Source: a virus
Reading direction: 5' to 3' (one strand)
Virus record (IMG/VR): IMGVR_UViG_3300037427_000053
Location: 1-29,424 of that record
Length of the DNA stretch: 29,424 nucleotides
The position numbers and the translations under genes were made by a program. A model generated the notes under the pieces. The model was not told the origin of the DNA. It was given only the letters and a program-made list of their open reading frames with translations, and made no database searches. Below are positions 23,510-29,424 of this stretch, one piece after another; positions within the stretch are counted from its first letter, which is position 1, and every line of letters starts with the position of its first letter.

Positions 23510-24106
23510 TTACAACCTAAAGTTAGTAAAGGTGTCTGCGATTGGCTGTTCTGGGTATCCTTCCATAGCGTCTATTGATTTGGCTTCTCGTAATCTTTGC
23601 TCGTACAATCCCTGCATCCCCTGCGCCAAAGTAGAACTGCCTGTAACTCCGTAAGCAATTTCAGAGGCCAGCCTGTGCGCTATGGTAGATGTTAATAAAG
23701 AATCATACTGTTCTGTGTCAGTCTCACGACCTATGTATATAATTTTACAAACAGTTTCATTAGACAAAATCTTACGGCCCTCAATCTTGTACATGACATT
23801 GCTGTCATAAGCCGCAATCTCGTTGTCTACACTGGTATCCCAGAATGACAAAAGCCGTAAGCAATACGGGTCTGTCGGCAGTGTGTACTGGAAGTTAAAA
23901 CCAAATGCCGGAGTGTCAGTGTCTTGAGGTAATGACTTTCTAGTGACAGCTACGTTCCAAGGGTGTGCGCGTAAAACTGAGTCACGGATTAACTCAAAGT
24001 TTCTGTTACAAAGCCTAGCTTCTTTAGAGTTTTCTGTTAGGGCTGTAATAGTAGCAGCGCCTAGCAAGTCTAGTGATTGGTTACATATGTCAACAACTGA
24101 TGGCAT
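23510..24106 (-). CDS. Tail tubular protein A (gp11-like adaptor)
   Basis: 198 residues (T7 gp11: 196). SVVDICNQSLDLLGAATITALTE, ARLCNRNFELIRDSVLRAHPW and ASEIAYGVTGSSTLAQGMQ are classic features of the podovirus gatekeeper/adaptor that joins portal and nozzle. The start overlaps the end of the nuclease-like gene by 17 nt. It lies directly upstream of the nozzle gene, as in T7. Confidence 0.88.
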   Translation of the reverse strand: MPSVVDICNQSLDLLGAATITALTENSKEARLCNRNFELIRDSVLRAHPWNVAVTRKSLPQDTDTPAFGFNFQYTLPTDPYCLRLLSFWDTSVDNEIAAYDSNVMYKIEGRKILSNETVCKIIYIGRETDTEQYDSLLTSTIAHRLASEIAYGVTGSSTLAQGMQGLYEQRLREAKSIDAMEGYPEQPIADTFTNFRL

Positions 24107-24458
24107 GGTTTACTAGCCTTTCAACTCTAATCAGTACGCCCTTGCTTAAATTCTTCTCGCCGCCCATAACGGGGCCACGTTTCCTGTATGCTTCTCTTGC
24201 TATAGTCTTTAGCTTGTCTGTCGGTAACAATACCACAGTTTCATCGTCAAGTATAAACGCCCAATGTGTTGCTTGTGTTGTAGCTATGCCACTTGGCTTG
24301 TTTCTACAAAAAAACTCCACAAACACATTTCCCGTCCGTGAAGCTACAAAATCCCTTTTTACCTCTATAGTGTTCCCACTGAGTATGCCGCCCAGCCATT
24401 GTTCAGCTATCTGACCTACTTCTAAATCCCAGCGGAAGTCTCCGCACGGCTTCATCAT
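24090..24458 (-). CDS. Predicted PD-(D/E)XK-type nuclease in head-tail module
   Basis: 122 residues from ATG 24458 (or 121 from 24455), with GGAGGGG just upstream. E19 in IAEQWLGG, E32-V-K34 (NTIEVKRDF), then RTGNVFVEFFCRNKPSGIAT (41-60) and ATHWAFIL match a phage protein pattern I relate to Hjc/PD-(D/E)XK nucleases, with ExK as catalytic pair. The expected acidic residue before ExK is replaced by N (GNTIEVK), so activity is uncertain. Similar genes sit beside structural modules of T7-like marine phages. A role in resolving branched DNA before packaging is plausible but unproven. Confidence 0.62.
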   Translation of the reverse strand: MMKPCGDFRWDLEVGQIAEQWLGGILSGNTIEVKRDFVASRTGNVFVEFFCRNKPSGIATTQATHWAFILDDETVVLLPTDKLKTIAREAYRKRGPVMGGEKNLSKGVLIRVERLVNHAISC

Positions 24459-24467
24459 ATCCCCTCC

Positions 24468-24500
24468 AAAAATGTATGGGAGGCGGCAGAACCGCCCCCC
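24468..24500 (-). terminator. GC-rich hairpin with T5 after capsid block, T-phi-like position
   Basis: Arms 24500-24492 and 24486-24478 pair at 8 of 9 positions (one G/A mismatch) around a 5-nt loop. On the minus strand the hairpin is followed by ATACA and then five T (24472-24468). It starts 8 nt after the stop of the decoration-like gene and ends at the Shine-Dalgarno of the next gene. The 5-nt gap before the T-run makes it a leaky terminator or an RNA-processing element rather than a full stop. Confidence 0.5.
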
Positions 24501-24507
24501 ACATTGT

Positions 24508-24987
24508 TTAGTTTACAACGTACTGGATGACAAAAGCCATGTCACCAGCAGTTCCACCTGTCGCATTGAAAGTTGCGGCAACGTAGTAGAACCCGCCTGG
24601 GTCAGAACTATCACCAGCCATTGTGTACATCTTCTGGCCTGTAGTGTTTAGGTCAGCGGCCTCGTAACGAAGTTCTGCTAATGCTGCGCCGTCAGAAACG
24701 GTTGTAGCAAAGAAGTCCTCGCCTTTAACAGCGCCAGCATCTGTGTAGATACCAACATTGTATGTGCAGCTTCCACCTAAAGCATCTGTGCCTACTTGCA
24801 GAGATACAATGGATGCGTTGCTTGGAATCGGTGCAAGCATAACGATATCATCGTCAGTGCTATCACCAGCAGCCAAGGCTACGTTTCCCTGAGCCACACG
24901 GATTACGCCGTGTAGTTCCTGGGCATCGTTAGCGACTTGAGGGGATGCCTCAAGATTCGCTACTAAGTCTGAGTTTTTAGTAGTCAT
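24508..24987 (-). CDS. Head decoration-like structural protein
   Basis: 159 residues. After a polar N-terminus, DIVMLAPIPSNASIVSLQV, GSCTYNVGIYTDAGAV and FYYVAATFNATGGTAGDMAF indicate a compact beta sandwich. Proteins of this pattern directly after the major capsid gene in marine podoviruses are generally assumed to decorate the head; I cannot name a family with certainty. AGGAG lies just before ATG. It is followed by the GC-rich hairpin. Confidence 0.6.
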   Translation of the reverse strand: MTTKNSDLVANLEASPQVANDAQELHGVIRVAQGNVALAAGDSTDDDIVMLAPIPSNASIVSLQVGTDALGGSCTYNVGIYTDAGAVKGEDFFATTVSDGAALAELRYEAADLNTTGQKMYTMAGDSSDPGGFYYVAATFNATGGTAGDMAFVIQYVVN

Positions 24988-25000
24988 CTTTTAGCTCCTA

Positions 25001-25879
25001 TTAGTCAGGGGTTTCGTCACAGAAGATTTGGCAAACCTTGTTTTCTTCCATGCGCACCGCACCGATGCTCATGCAATAGTAAACCTGGGTTGCGTAACCT
25101 TTATCTGCACGCTCATCAATACGGGCAGAAATGTCCTTGCCCATACCTAAAGTAAGACCATCTTCAGCCCATGCAAAACATGTGCGAACATCTGTGGCAG
25201 AAACAGCCAAGCGGTTCGACATGATAAAGCGGAAGCCCATGAATGTGTCCACATCGCCAGATACCAACGCCTTGACGGTGTTGAAGTCTGATGAAGTCAC
25301 CTGAGTTGTTCCAAGCAAATCTTCAATCTGCTTTGGGCCAACTGCAATGTAACGTGGGATAGAAGGGTCAACGTCTGCTAGGTCTAACTTACGCTTTGCT
25401 TCAGTTAGCTTTGCAACGGTCAATCCATCGTTCGATGATGCTGAACCAACAGAGTTGGCTGTTGCATCTAGAGATGCTGAACCACTACCAGTTTCGCCTG
25501 TTGAGGCTGTACCTGTTGCAGCAGTAATGATGACATCATCCATCGCACGACCCATAGCAGCAGCAGCCGCCATAGCGTAAGATGAAGTCGGGTCAACAAG
25601 CATACGAACCTTGTCTTGGTCATCAATCAGGTCTGCATACTCATAGTCAGCAAGGCTCAAACGTCTACGCCCGTGTGGGGTATCAATCTGAGGTGTGTCG
25701 GCATTTCTTGATGTACGAAGCTGCGCTGTCGCTACACCAATTTGGTCAATAAAGGCATTTTTGCCAATAACATTCTCAATACGCACCGCATCACGAAGAC
25801 GAGAACCCATCTGCTGTGATAGCATCTGCACGTTCGCAGAATATTGTTGTACAAAGCCCGTGGTGATTTGTGATGACAT
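25001..25879 (-). CDS. Major capsid protein
   Basis: 292 residues. The pattern MSSQITTGFVQQYSANVQML, SRLRDAVRIENVIGKNAFID, NADTPQIDTPHGRRRLSLAD and DLIDDQDKVRMLVDPTSSYA is characteristic of the Phage_capsid_2-type HK97-fold protein of podoviruses. The middle (ATGTASTGETGSGSASLDA) is a variable loop. GGAG about 8 nt before the ATG. Order scaffold, small protein, capsid and decoration is consistent; T7 gp10A has 345 residues. There is no cleavage-type delta domain visible. Confidence 0.85.
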   Translation of the reverse strand: MSSQITTGFVQQYSANVQMLSQQMGSRLRDAVRIENVIGKNAFIDQIGVATAQLRTSRNADTPQIDTPHGRRRLSLADYEYADLIDDQDKVRMLVDPTSSYAMAAAAAMGRAMDDVIITAATGTASTGETGSGSASLDATANSVGSASSNDGLTVAKLTEAKRKLDLADVDPSIPRYIAVGPKQIEDLLGTTQVTSSDFNTVKALVSGDVDTFMGFRFIMSNRLAVSATDVRTCFAWAEDGLTLGMGKDISARIDERADKGYATQVYYCMSIGAVRMEENKVCQIFCDETPD

Positions 25880-25910
25880 ATCATGTCTCCATTGTTTTCA
25901 CAGGTTTAAG

Positions 25911-26141
25911 TTACAGTAATTGCGATGCGCTACCCTTGCGGACACTTCTAGGTTTTTTAGCTACCATTAAGCTATCGTCTTTCCGATTGTCTTTAGGACG
26001 GAACTCTCCGCTACCCTGCATGACCACCTCCCAATATTTGTCAAAGAGGAGGTCAGGATTCACTATGTCTCTCTGCGTACCAAACTCTAACGCAGTTCTT
26101 AAAACTTCAAGCCTTAATGAACGATAATCTAACTCATCCAT
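25911..26141 (-). CDS. Small hypothetical protein between scaffold and capsid (76 aa)
   Basis: MDELDYRSLRLEVLRTALEF starts a helical N-terminal half (VNPDLLFDKYWEVV), then a basic, probably disordered C-terminus (KPRSVRKGSASQLL). It overlaps the scaffold gene by 8 nt. No known motif; presence in the head module suggests an assembly accessory. The start MDELDYR is unambiguous within the tight packing. Confidence 0.6.
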   Translation of the reverse strand: MDELDYRSLRLEVLRTALEFGTQRDIVNPDLLFDKYWEVVMQGSGEFRPKDNRKDDSLMVAKKPRSVRKGSASQLL

Positions 26142-26979
26142 GTATCTGGCTCATTAAATCAGAAACCCTTTTTACAGCTTGCTCACGGGCTATAGGGTTT
26201 TTCCTATCCCAATAAGCATGGCTTCTGTCATTCAAAATCGCGTCAACCTCTGCCTGGGCAGAAGCTGGTGTCATTATACCCGACTGTGACATTTCTGCAA
26301 CAGTATCTTCACTTGTAACACTTTGACGAAAATCAGCAATCTTTGCAAAGGCTTTTATAAACTCAGGGTTATCCCCTAACTTTGAGCCATCCTGTAAGGT
26401 AAGGTCAAACATTTCTGGGTTAGCAAACTCTTGTGCAACGCTGGAGGCGGCCTGGACTTTTTGTTCATAAGCACGGCCCCACTCTTGTTTTAATACTGAC
26501 TCAGTGTTTTCACGGGCAACCTCGACTTGTTCCATTGTAGCTGCACCTGATTGCTCTACAGTGCTTTTGTAATAATCAAGCACACCCTTGGCTTGGTCAG
26601 GTGTAAGACGCAACTTATGCGCAATATCTGCGTAATTAGATGCAACTTCCTCTGTAATTATGTTCCCATCAACAGGAAGCTCATATCCTGTAGCTGCTTC
26701 TGGTGTTCCCAATCGGCTGTAAATCCTGTCTAAGTCCTCATCTGTAGGGTTTACTGGCATCGGTATCTTATCCGCGCCGATTAGTTTTTGCGCGTTCACA
26801 TAGGAACGGGCTAGGTTTCCAACATCTTTAATGGGTGAAATGCTAGGGTGTCCACGCAATTCTTCTGGTATCAATTCTAAAAACTCGTTACCAGACCCAC
26901 CTGATGCTACTTCTGCTGGTGTCTCCATGACAGTCGCAGTTTCTGGCTGGGCTACCTGTTCGACAGTTTCTTCTGACAT
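26134..26979 (-). CDS. Capsid scaffolding protein
   Basis: 281 residues (T7 gp9: 307). An acidic, disordered N-terminus is followed by FLELIPEELRGHPSISPIKD, RSYVNAQKLIGADKIPMPVN and YSRLGTPEAATGYELPVDG, the recurring pattern of phage scaffold/assembly proteins. The C-terminal half is helical and ends with a basic helix (AREQAVKRVSDLMSQ) suited to capsid binding. Gene order portal - Bbp19-like - scaffold - capsid supports this. Confidence 0.82.
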   Translation of the reverse strand: MSEETVEQVAQPETATVMETPAEVASGGSGNEFLELIPEELRGHPSISPIKDVGNLARSYVNAQKLIGADKIPMPVNPTDEDLDRIYSRLGTPEAATGYELPVDGNIITEEVASNYADIAHKLRLTPDQAKGVLDYYKSTVEQSGAATMEQVEVARENTESVLKQEWGRAYEQKVQAASSVAQEFANPEMFDLTLQDGSKLGDNPEFIKAFAKIADFRQSVTSEDTVAEMSQSGIMTPASAQAEVDAILNDRSHAYWDRKNPIAREQAVKRVSDLMSQIHG

Positions 26980-27183
26980 TTATTCCTCTTTCATCATGTT
27001 ATGGATATGAAGGATAACAGCACGTTTCCCTTCCTCAAATGCTGTAGCATTGGCATCGCCAGCTACATAACTAGAAGCACGATAGTTACACCTTGCCTCT
27101 AAGTCCTCTAAGACTTTGGTTGCGCCATCGGCGGTAAACGTCTGTCTATAAAGGAATTTTATCTTTTCTATTTCTGGTGTCAC
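26980..27183 (-). CDS. Bbp19-like small head protein
   Basis: 67 residues: IKFLYRQTFTADGATKVLED (about 8-27), then a helix with FEEGKRAVILHIHNMM. The F-x-T/S-x-x-G-x-x-V-L-x-D-L plus F-x-x-G-x-R-x-V pattern is that of the Bbp19-like phage family found between portal and scaffold genes. Its exact role is unknown. Overlaps the portal gene by 4 nt and abuts the scaffold gene. Confidence 0.72.
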   Translation of the reverse strand: MTPEIEKIKFLYRQTFTADGATKVLEDLEARCNYRASSYVAGDANATAFEEGKRAVILHIHNMMKEE

Positions 27184-28769
27184 TTACTAACCATCCTAGA
27201 TGCTTGAGCAAGCTGGCCTGCGTTCTGTATGTCTTGTTGCTCTTGCATCATTTCCATTTGTTGCTGTTGCTGTGCGGCGCGTTCCTCACGAACCTGTTGC
27301 ACCTCACGTTCTGACTTCAACGCAGTCTTTGGTACGCCTAATGCCTCAGTTACATGTTTAACCAATCCATCGGCATCAATGTGGTCGCCTACTGGTATGG
27401 ATTGTGACAACGGCATAAGTATCTCCAACGCTTTCATAGTGCTGTTGAGGCTGCTTGACTTCTGCGCACGGGCTAGTGGTGATACATATTCAATATCTAC
27501 ATCACGCCCTTGCAACATCTCTGGCGGCTGTTGAAGCATGTCACTGCGCAGCATTAGCGCAAATACACGGTCAATAAGAGGCCGAAGCATCTCATTCATC
27601 AATCTTCCCAGCACAGGGCCAATCACCCTCATGCGCTCTTCTTGGCGCTGGACAACCTCAGTAGCTGTCATATTTGGTGCGCCGCCACTAAGAAGCTGGT
27701 CAACATAGAACGCTGAACGAATAGCTGTACGCCGTTGTTCTTCCATACTTAGACCAATAGGAATGTTTGCGCCTGTGTTTAGCGGCGTAATCATCTCTCT
27801 AGTGCCGCTTCTAAAGAAATTCAATCCCCCAGGCTGCGTTCTGATGGGCAAGAGGAATCCATCGTCAGGAACAAGAAGGGGAGGGTCTATCTGTTTCTGA
27901 GCAGCTTGGATGATTGTTTTTGACATAAGATTTAACATCTTAACATCAGGCAACGCAGTCATCGCTGGGGAACGCCCCATTGTCTCGCCAGTTGCCTTTA
28001 AAAATCGCGGAACAATGTACGGGAACTCTTGGAAGCCACTTTCGGAAAGTAGCATCTTTGTTTGCATGTCAATGTAGAATGACGCAAACGGCATGTTTTT
28101 ATTGTCACGCTTGTTAGGGTCACGGTTAATACGCGGCACAACAGCATGCAACAAATCTATTTCGTCATCTGGTTTTTCTTTAAACTTCTTGGCAATGTAG
28201 TCGCCAACATTATCAATACCAAACCTTTGCACAGCTTGACGGGCTGGTAGCCTGTACATCCTAAAGACTGTATCTACAATACCAAACTGGTTCTCTTGAA
28301 CGTAGAACTCAGATATGTGGCGGGTACTAAATCGTAAATCACGGTCATCCATCTCGACAAACATGCAGCCTGTACCAAATACAACAAGGTCTACATACAT
28401 CTCATGGATTTCAGTTTCAAAGTTAGAGTGACCAAAAGCCCTCATCATGCGCATACTGGTGTCTTGCAACCACTCACGCACTTCATCGTCACGGCCTATG
28501 TCTGCATCTTTTAAGTCAAGGTGAAACCAGGGAGTTGCACCACTGGTCAGCATGCCGTGGAGACTAGCTGATAATAAATCGACAGCCTGCAATGCAGTGC
28601 CATCGAATATCATTTCCATCCGCTTCTCGCCTCTGGAACGCTTGCGAACAATATCAGCTTTGCGGGGCAGCATATAATCAGCAAGTTCCTGATAATGCGT
28701 ATCCCAATTATCCCTACGGGTCTTTAGTGAATCGTACCGTTTTACCAGTGACTTAATAAAATCTTGCAT
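27180..28769 (-). CDS. Portal protein (T7-type head-tail connector)
   Basis: 529 residues (T7 gp8: 536). The N-terminal region RRDNWDTHYQELADYMLPRK, IFDGTALQAVDLLSASLHGM and TSGATPWFHLDLKD carries the family signature. Near the C-terminus the barrel-like helix region (GAPNMTATEVVQRQEERMRV) and a Gln-rich coil (QQQQQMEMMQEQQDIQNAG) are visible. It forms the dodecameric packaging/ejection ring. Start ATG 28769 has only a GGGG-type ribosome site 3-10 nt after the upstream stop. Confidence 0.88.
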   Translation of the reverse strand: MQDFIKSLVKRYDSLKTRRDNWDTHYQELADYMLPRKADIVRKRSRGEKRMEMIFDGTALQAVDLLSASLHGMLTSGATPWFHLDLKDADIGRDDEVREWLQDTSMRMMRAFGHSNFETEIHEMYVDLVVFGTGCMFVEMDDRDLRFSTRHISEFYVQENQFGIVDTVFRMYRLPARQAVQRFGIDNVGDYIAKKFKEKPDDEIDLLHAVVPRINRDPNKRDNKNMPFASFYIDMQTKMLLSESGFQEFPYIVPRFLKATGETMGRSPAMTALPDVKMLNLMSKTIIQAAQKQIDPPLLVPDDGFLLPIRTQPGGLNFFRSGTREMITPLNTGANIPIGLSMEEQRRTAIRSAFYVDQLLSGGAPNMTATEVVQRQEERMRVIGPVLGRLMNEMLRPLIDRVFALMLRSDMLQQPPEMLQGRDVDIEYVSPLARAQKSSSLNSTMKALEILMPLSQSIPVGDHIDADGLVKHVTEALGVPKTALKSEREVQQVREERAAQQQQQMEMMQEQQDIQNAGQLAQASRMVSK

Positions 28770-28772
28770 AGA

Positions 28773-29003
28773 TTACCCCAATAATGTAGGTGTGCCGCCA
28801 GTAGATGTGGAAGTTGTACCACCGCCAGCCATACCAGAACCAGCAACTATAGTAGACCCAGCACCTTTTCTTTTACGGGCTTTCTTAACCGCTTCTTCAG
28901 ACAATGCTGCTGCGCGTTGTGTATCTTCTTCACCCGCTTGGGCTGGTGGGGGAGGTGGTGGCGGCGCGGGTGGCATATAAACTTTTGGTTTAAGGAATGA
29001 CAT
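28773..29003 (-). CDS. Proline-rich small protein with basic-Gly-TI(V) motif (76 aa)
   Basis: MSFLKPKVYMPPAPPPPPPP gives a polyproline stretch at about 11-20, then a helix (AALSEEAVKKARKRKGAGST) leading to GAGSTIVAG and a Gly/Thr/Ser-rich tail. The basic-Gly-TI(M/V) segment recurs in the two proteins upstream. Small genes of this kind lie between terminase and portal in many marine podoviruses; role unknown. It starts on the stop of the upstream gene (TAATG). Confidence 0.65.
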   Translation of the reverse strand: MSFLKPKVYMPPAPPPPPPPAQAGEEDTQRAAALSEEAVKKARKRKGAGSTIVAGSGMAGGGTTSTSTGGTPTLLG

Positions 29004-29341
29004 TATGCAGAACCTCCTGTTGGAGATTTAGAACTAGGCTTTGCATAAGCTACGCCATATCCTTCCATGATTGTACCAGCACCGCCAAGTTTTTTTCCAG
29101 ACCTTCTCCGAGTTTTAGATGCCATTAATGTATCATCAGGCACAACTTCTGGCGTTACCTCTGGCGTTACTTCTGGTTCTAAGGTAGGCGGTTTTTCGCC
29201 GTACAACATAGCGCGGCGTTCTTCTTTGTTAGTACCCATCGCAACGTCAAAAGTTTCAGTCGCTACTTTTTTAAATGGTTTTTCAATAGTTTCTTCAAAA
29301 AGTTCGTTTAACGGTTTAAAAGGATTAAAACCACCACCCAT
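29003..29341 (-). CDS. Small protein with PEVTPEV repeats and GGAGTIM motif (112 aa)
   Basis: MGGGFNPFKPLNELFEETIE starts an amphipathic helical N-terminus; residues about 54-70 contain short Pro-Glu-Val-Thr repeats (PEVTPEVTPEV); KTRRRSGKKLGGAGTIMEGY follows at about 76-95. AGGAG six nt before ATG 29341 sets the start. No catalytic motif. The shared C-terminal motif with both neighbours indicates duplication or a common binding partner. Confidence 0.65.
   Translation of the reverse strand: MGGGFNPFKPLNELFEETIEKPFKKVATETFDVAMGTNKEERRAMLYGEKPPTLEPEVTPEVTPEVVPDDTLMASKTRRRSGKKLGGAGTIMEGYGVAYAKPSSKSPTGGSA
29139..29170. repeat. Short tandem repeat in the PEVTPEV coding stretch
   Basis: Repeats of the 12-mer CTTCTGGCGTTA occur about 2.5 times with single changes (CTTCTGGCGTTAC, CTCTGGCGTTAC, TTCTGG), encoding Pro-Glu-Val-Thr units on the minus strand. 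Such repeats can change length by slippage. Confidence 0.45.
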
Positions 29342-29350
29342 AATAATCTC

Positions 29351-29424
29351 CTACTTTCCTGACAATAAACCTGTTGTTTCCATAATTGTGCCGCCGCCGC
29401 CGCCTCTGTTTCTGCTGCGAGACT
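29351..29424 (-). CDS. C-terminal end of small protein (5' part off window)
   Basis: Only the last 23 codons are present. They read SRSRNRGGGGGTIMETTGLL followed by SGK and a TAG stop at 29353-29351. The Arg-rich, Gly5 and TIM features match the motif of the two following genes, which decides the frame over two other open frames. The frame continues off the right edge. The GGCGGCGGCGGC stretch encodes the glycine run. Confidence 0.6.
   Translation of the reverse strand, partial: SRSRNRGGGGGTIMETTGLLSGK

Noticed and set aside
7264-29341. Many rightward open frames of 60-150 codons opposite the late genes
   Set aside because: They lie antisense to recognisable structural genes, lack ribosome sites and family patterns, and reflect low stop density in Ala/Thr/Ser-rich coding DNA.
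1-29424. CRISPR array, tRNA gene, insertion sequence or attachment site
   Set aside because: Reading both strands I saw no regular spaced repeats, no cloverleaf-like GTTCRA-containing segment in a gap, no transposase and no integrase; the gaps are too short for most of these. A tRNA or att-site program search on the full genome would settle it.

Overview
The window is part of a tailed-phage (or prophage) genome of the short-tailed, T7-like (podovirus) morphotype. The leftward genes from about 29.3 kb to 11.8 kb follow the T7 order: portal, scaffold, major capsid, tail tubes A and B, Gp13-like, internal virion proteins, fibre. Lengths are close to T7 for portal (529 aa), tube A (198), tube B (803) and Gp13-like (140). 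Several small families (an 89-aa Lys/Arg-rich protein, a 50-aa protein starting MKRGLY, and fibre modules with NLVINGAMQVAQR or YIGKSPTGTG) are ones I associate with marine phages of alphaproteobacteria. That host guess is inference. No terminase, DNA or RNA polymerase, or integrase is visible; they would lie outside the window.

Layout: (1) 1-1081, leftward: a small Cro/CI-like HTH protein, a DnaJ-type CxxC protein and a PAPS-reductase-family PP-loop protein that runs off the left edge. (2) 1082-1156: a compact divergent control region. The HTH gene appears to have a leaderless promoter, and the region carries an 8-bp direct repeat. (3) 1157-4051, rightward: a recombination/replication block with a PD-(D/E)XK nuclease, a Rad52/ERF-type annealing protein, a protein with an SSB-like acidic C-terminal tip, and small accessory genes. 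(4) 4075-7267, leftward: lysis and small-protein cassette with an M15 endolysin-like peptidase, several membrane proteins (holin/spanin candidates), very basic small proteins and a QxK-type PD-(D/E)XK nuclease. (5) 7264-13210: six or seven fibre-type proteins and a tail-fibre assembly chaperone. (6) 13262-24106: internal virion and tail-tube genes. (7) 24090-29424: a nuclease-like gene, a GC-rich hairpin just after the capsid block, decoration-like protein, major capsid, scaffold, Bbp19-like protein, portal, and a run of small proteins sharing a basic-Gly-TI(M/V) motif.

The late genes form a tightly packed leftward unit. Most neighbours overlap by 1-8 nt (ATGA, TAATG, TGATG or TAGTG junctions), so translational coupling is likely throughout. 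The rightward early unit and the leftward late unit converge with only 23 bp between stop codons. No stretch longer than 300 bp lacks a gene.

The items most worth a second look are the leaderless-type switch with its linked PP-loop gene, the family of tandem proteins sharing one C-terminal motif upstream of the portal, the three unrelated PD-(D/E)XK-type nucleases, the internal virion protein split in two, the capsid-distal hairpin resembling T7 T-phi in position, and an unannotated 53-aa GTG-start basic gene.
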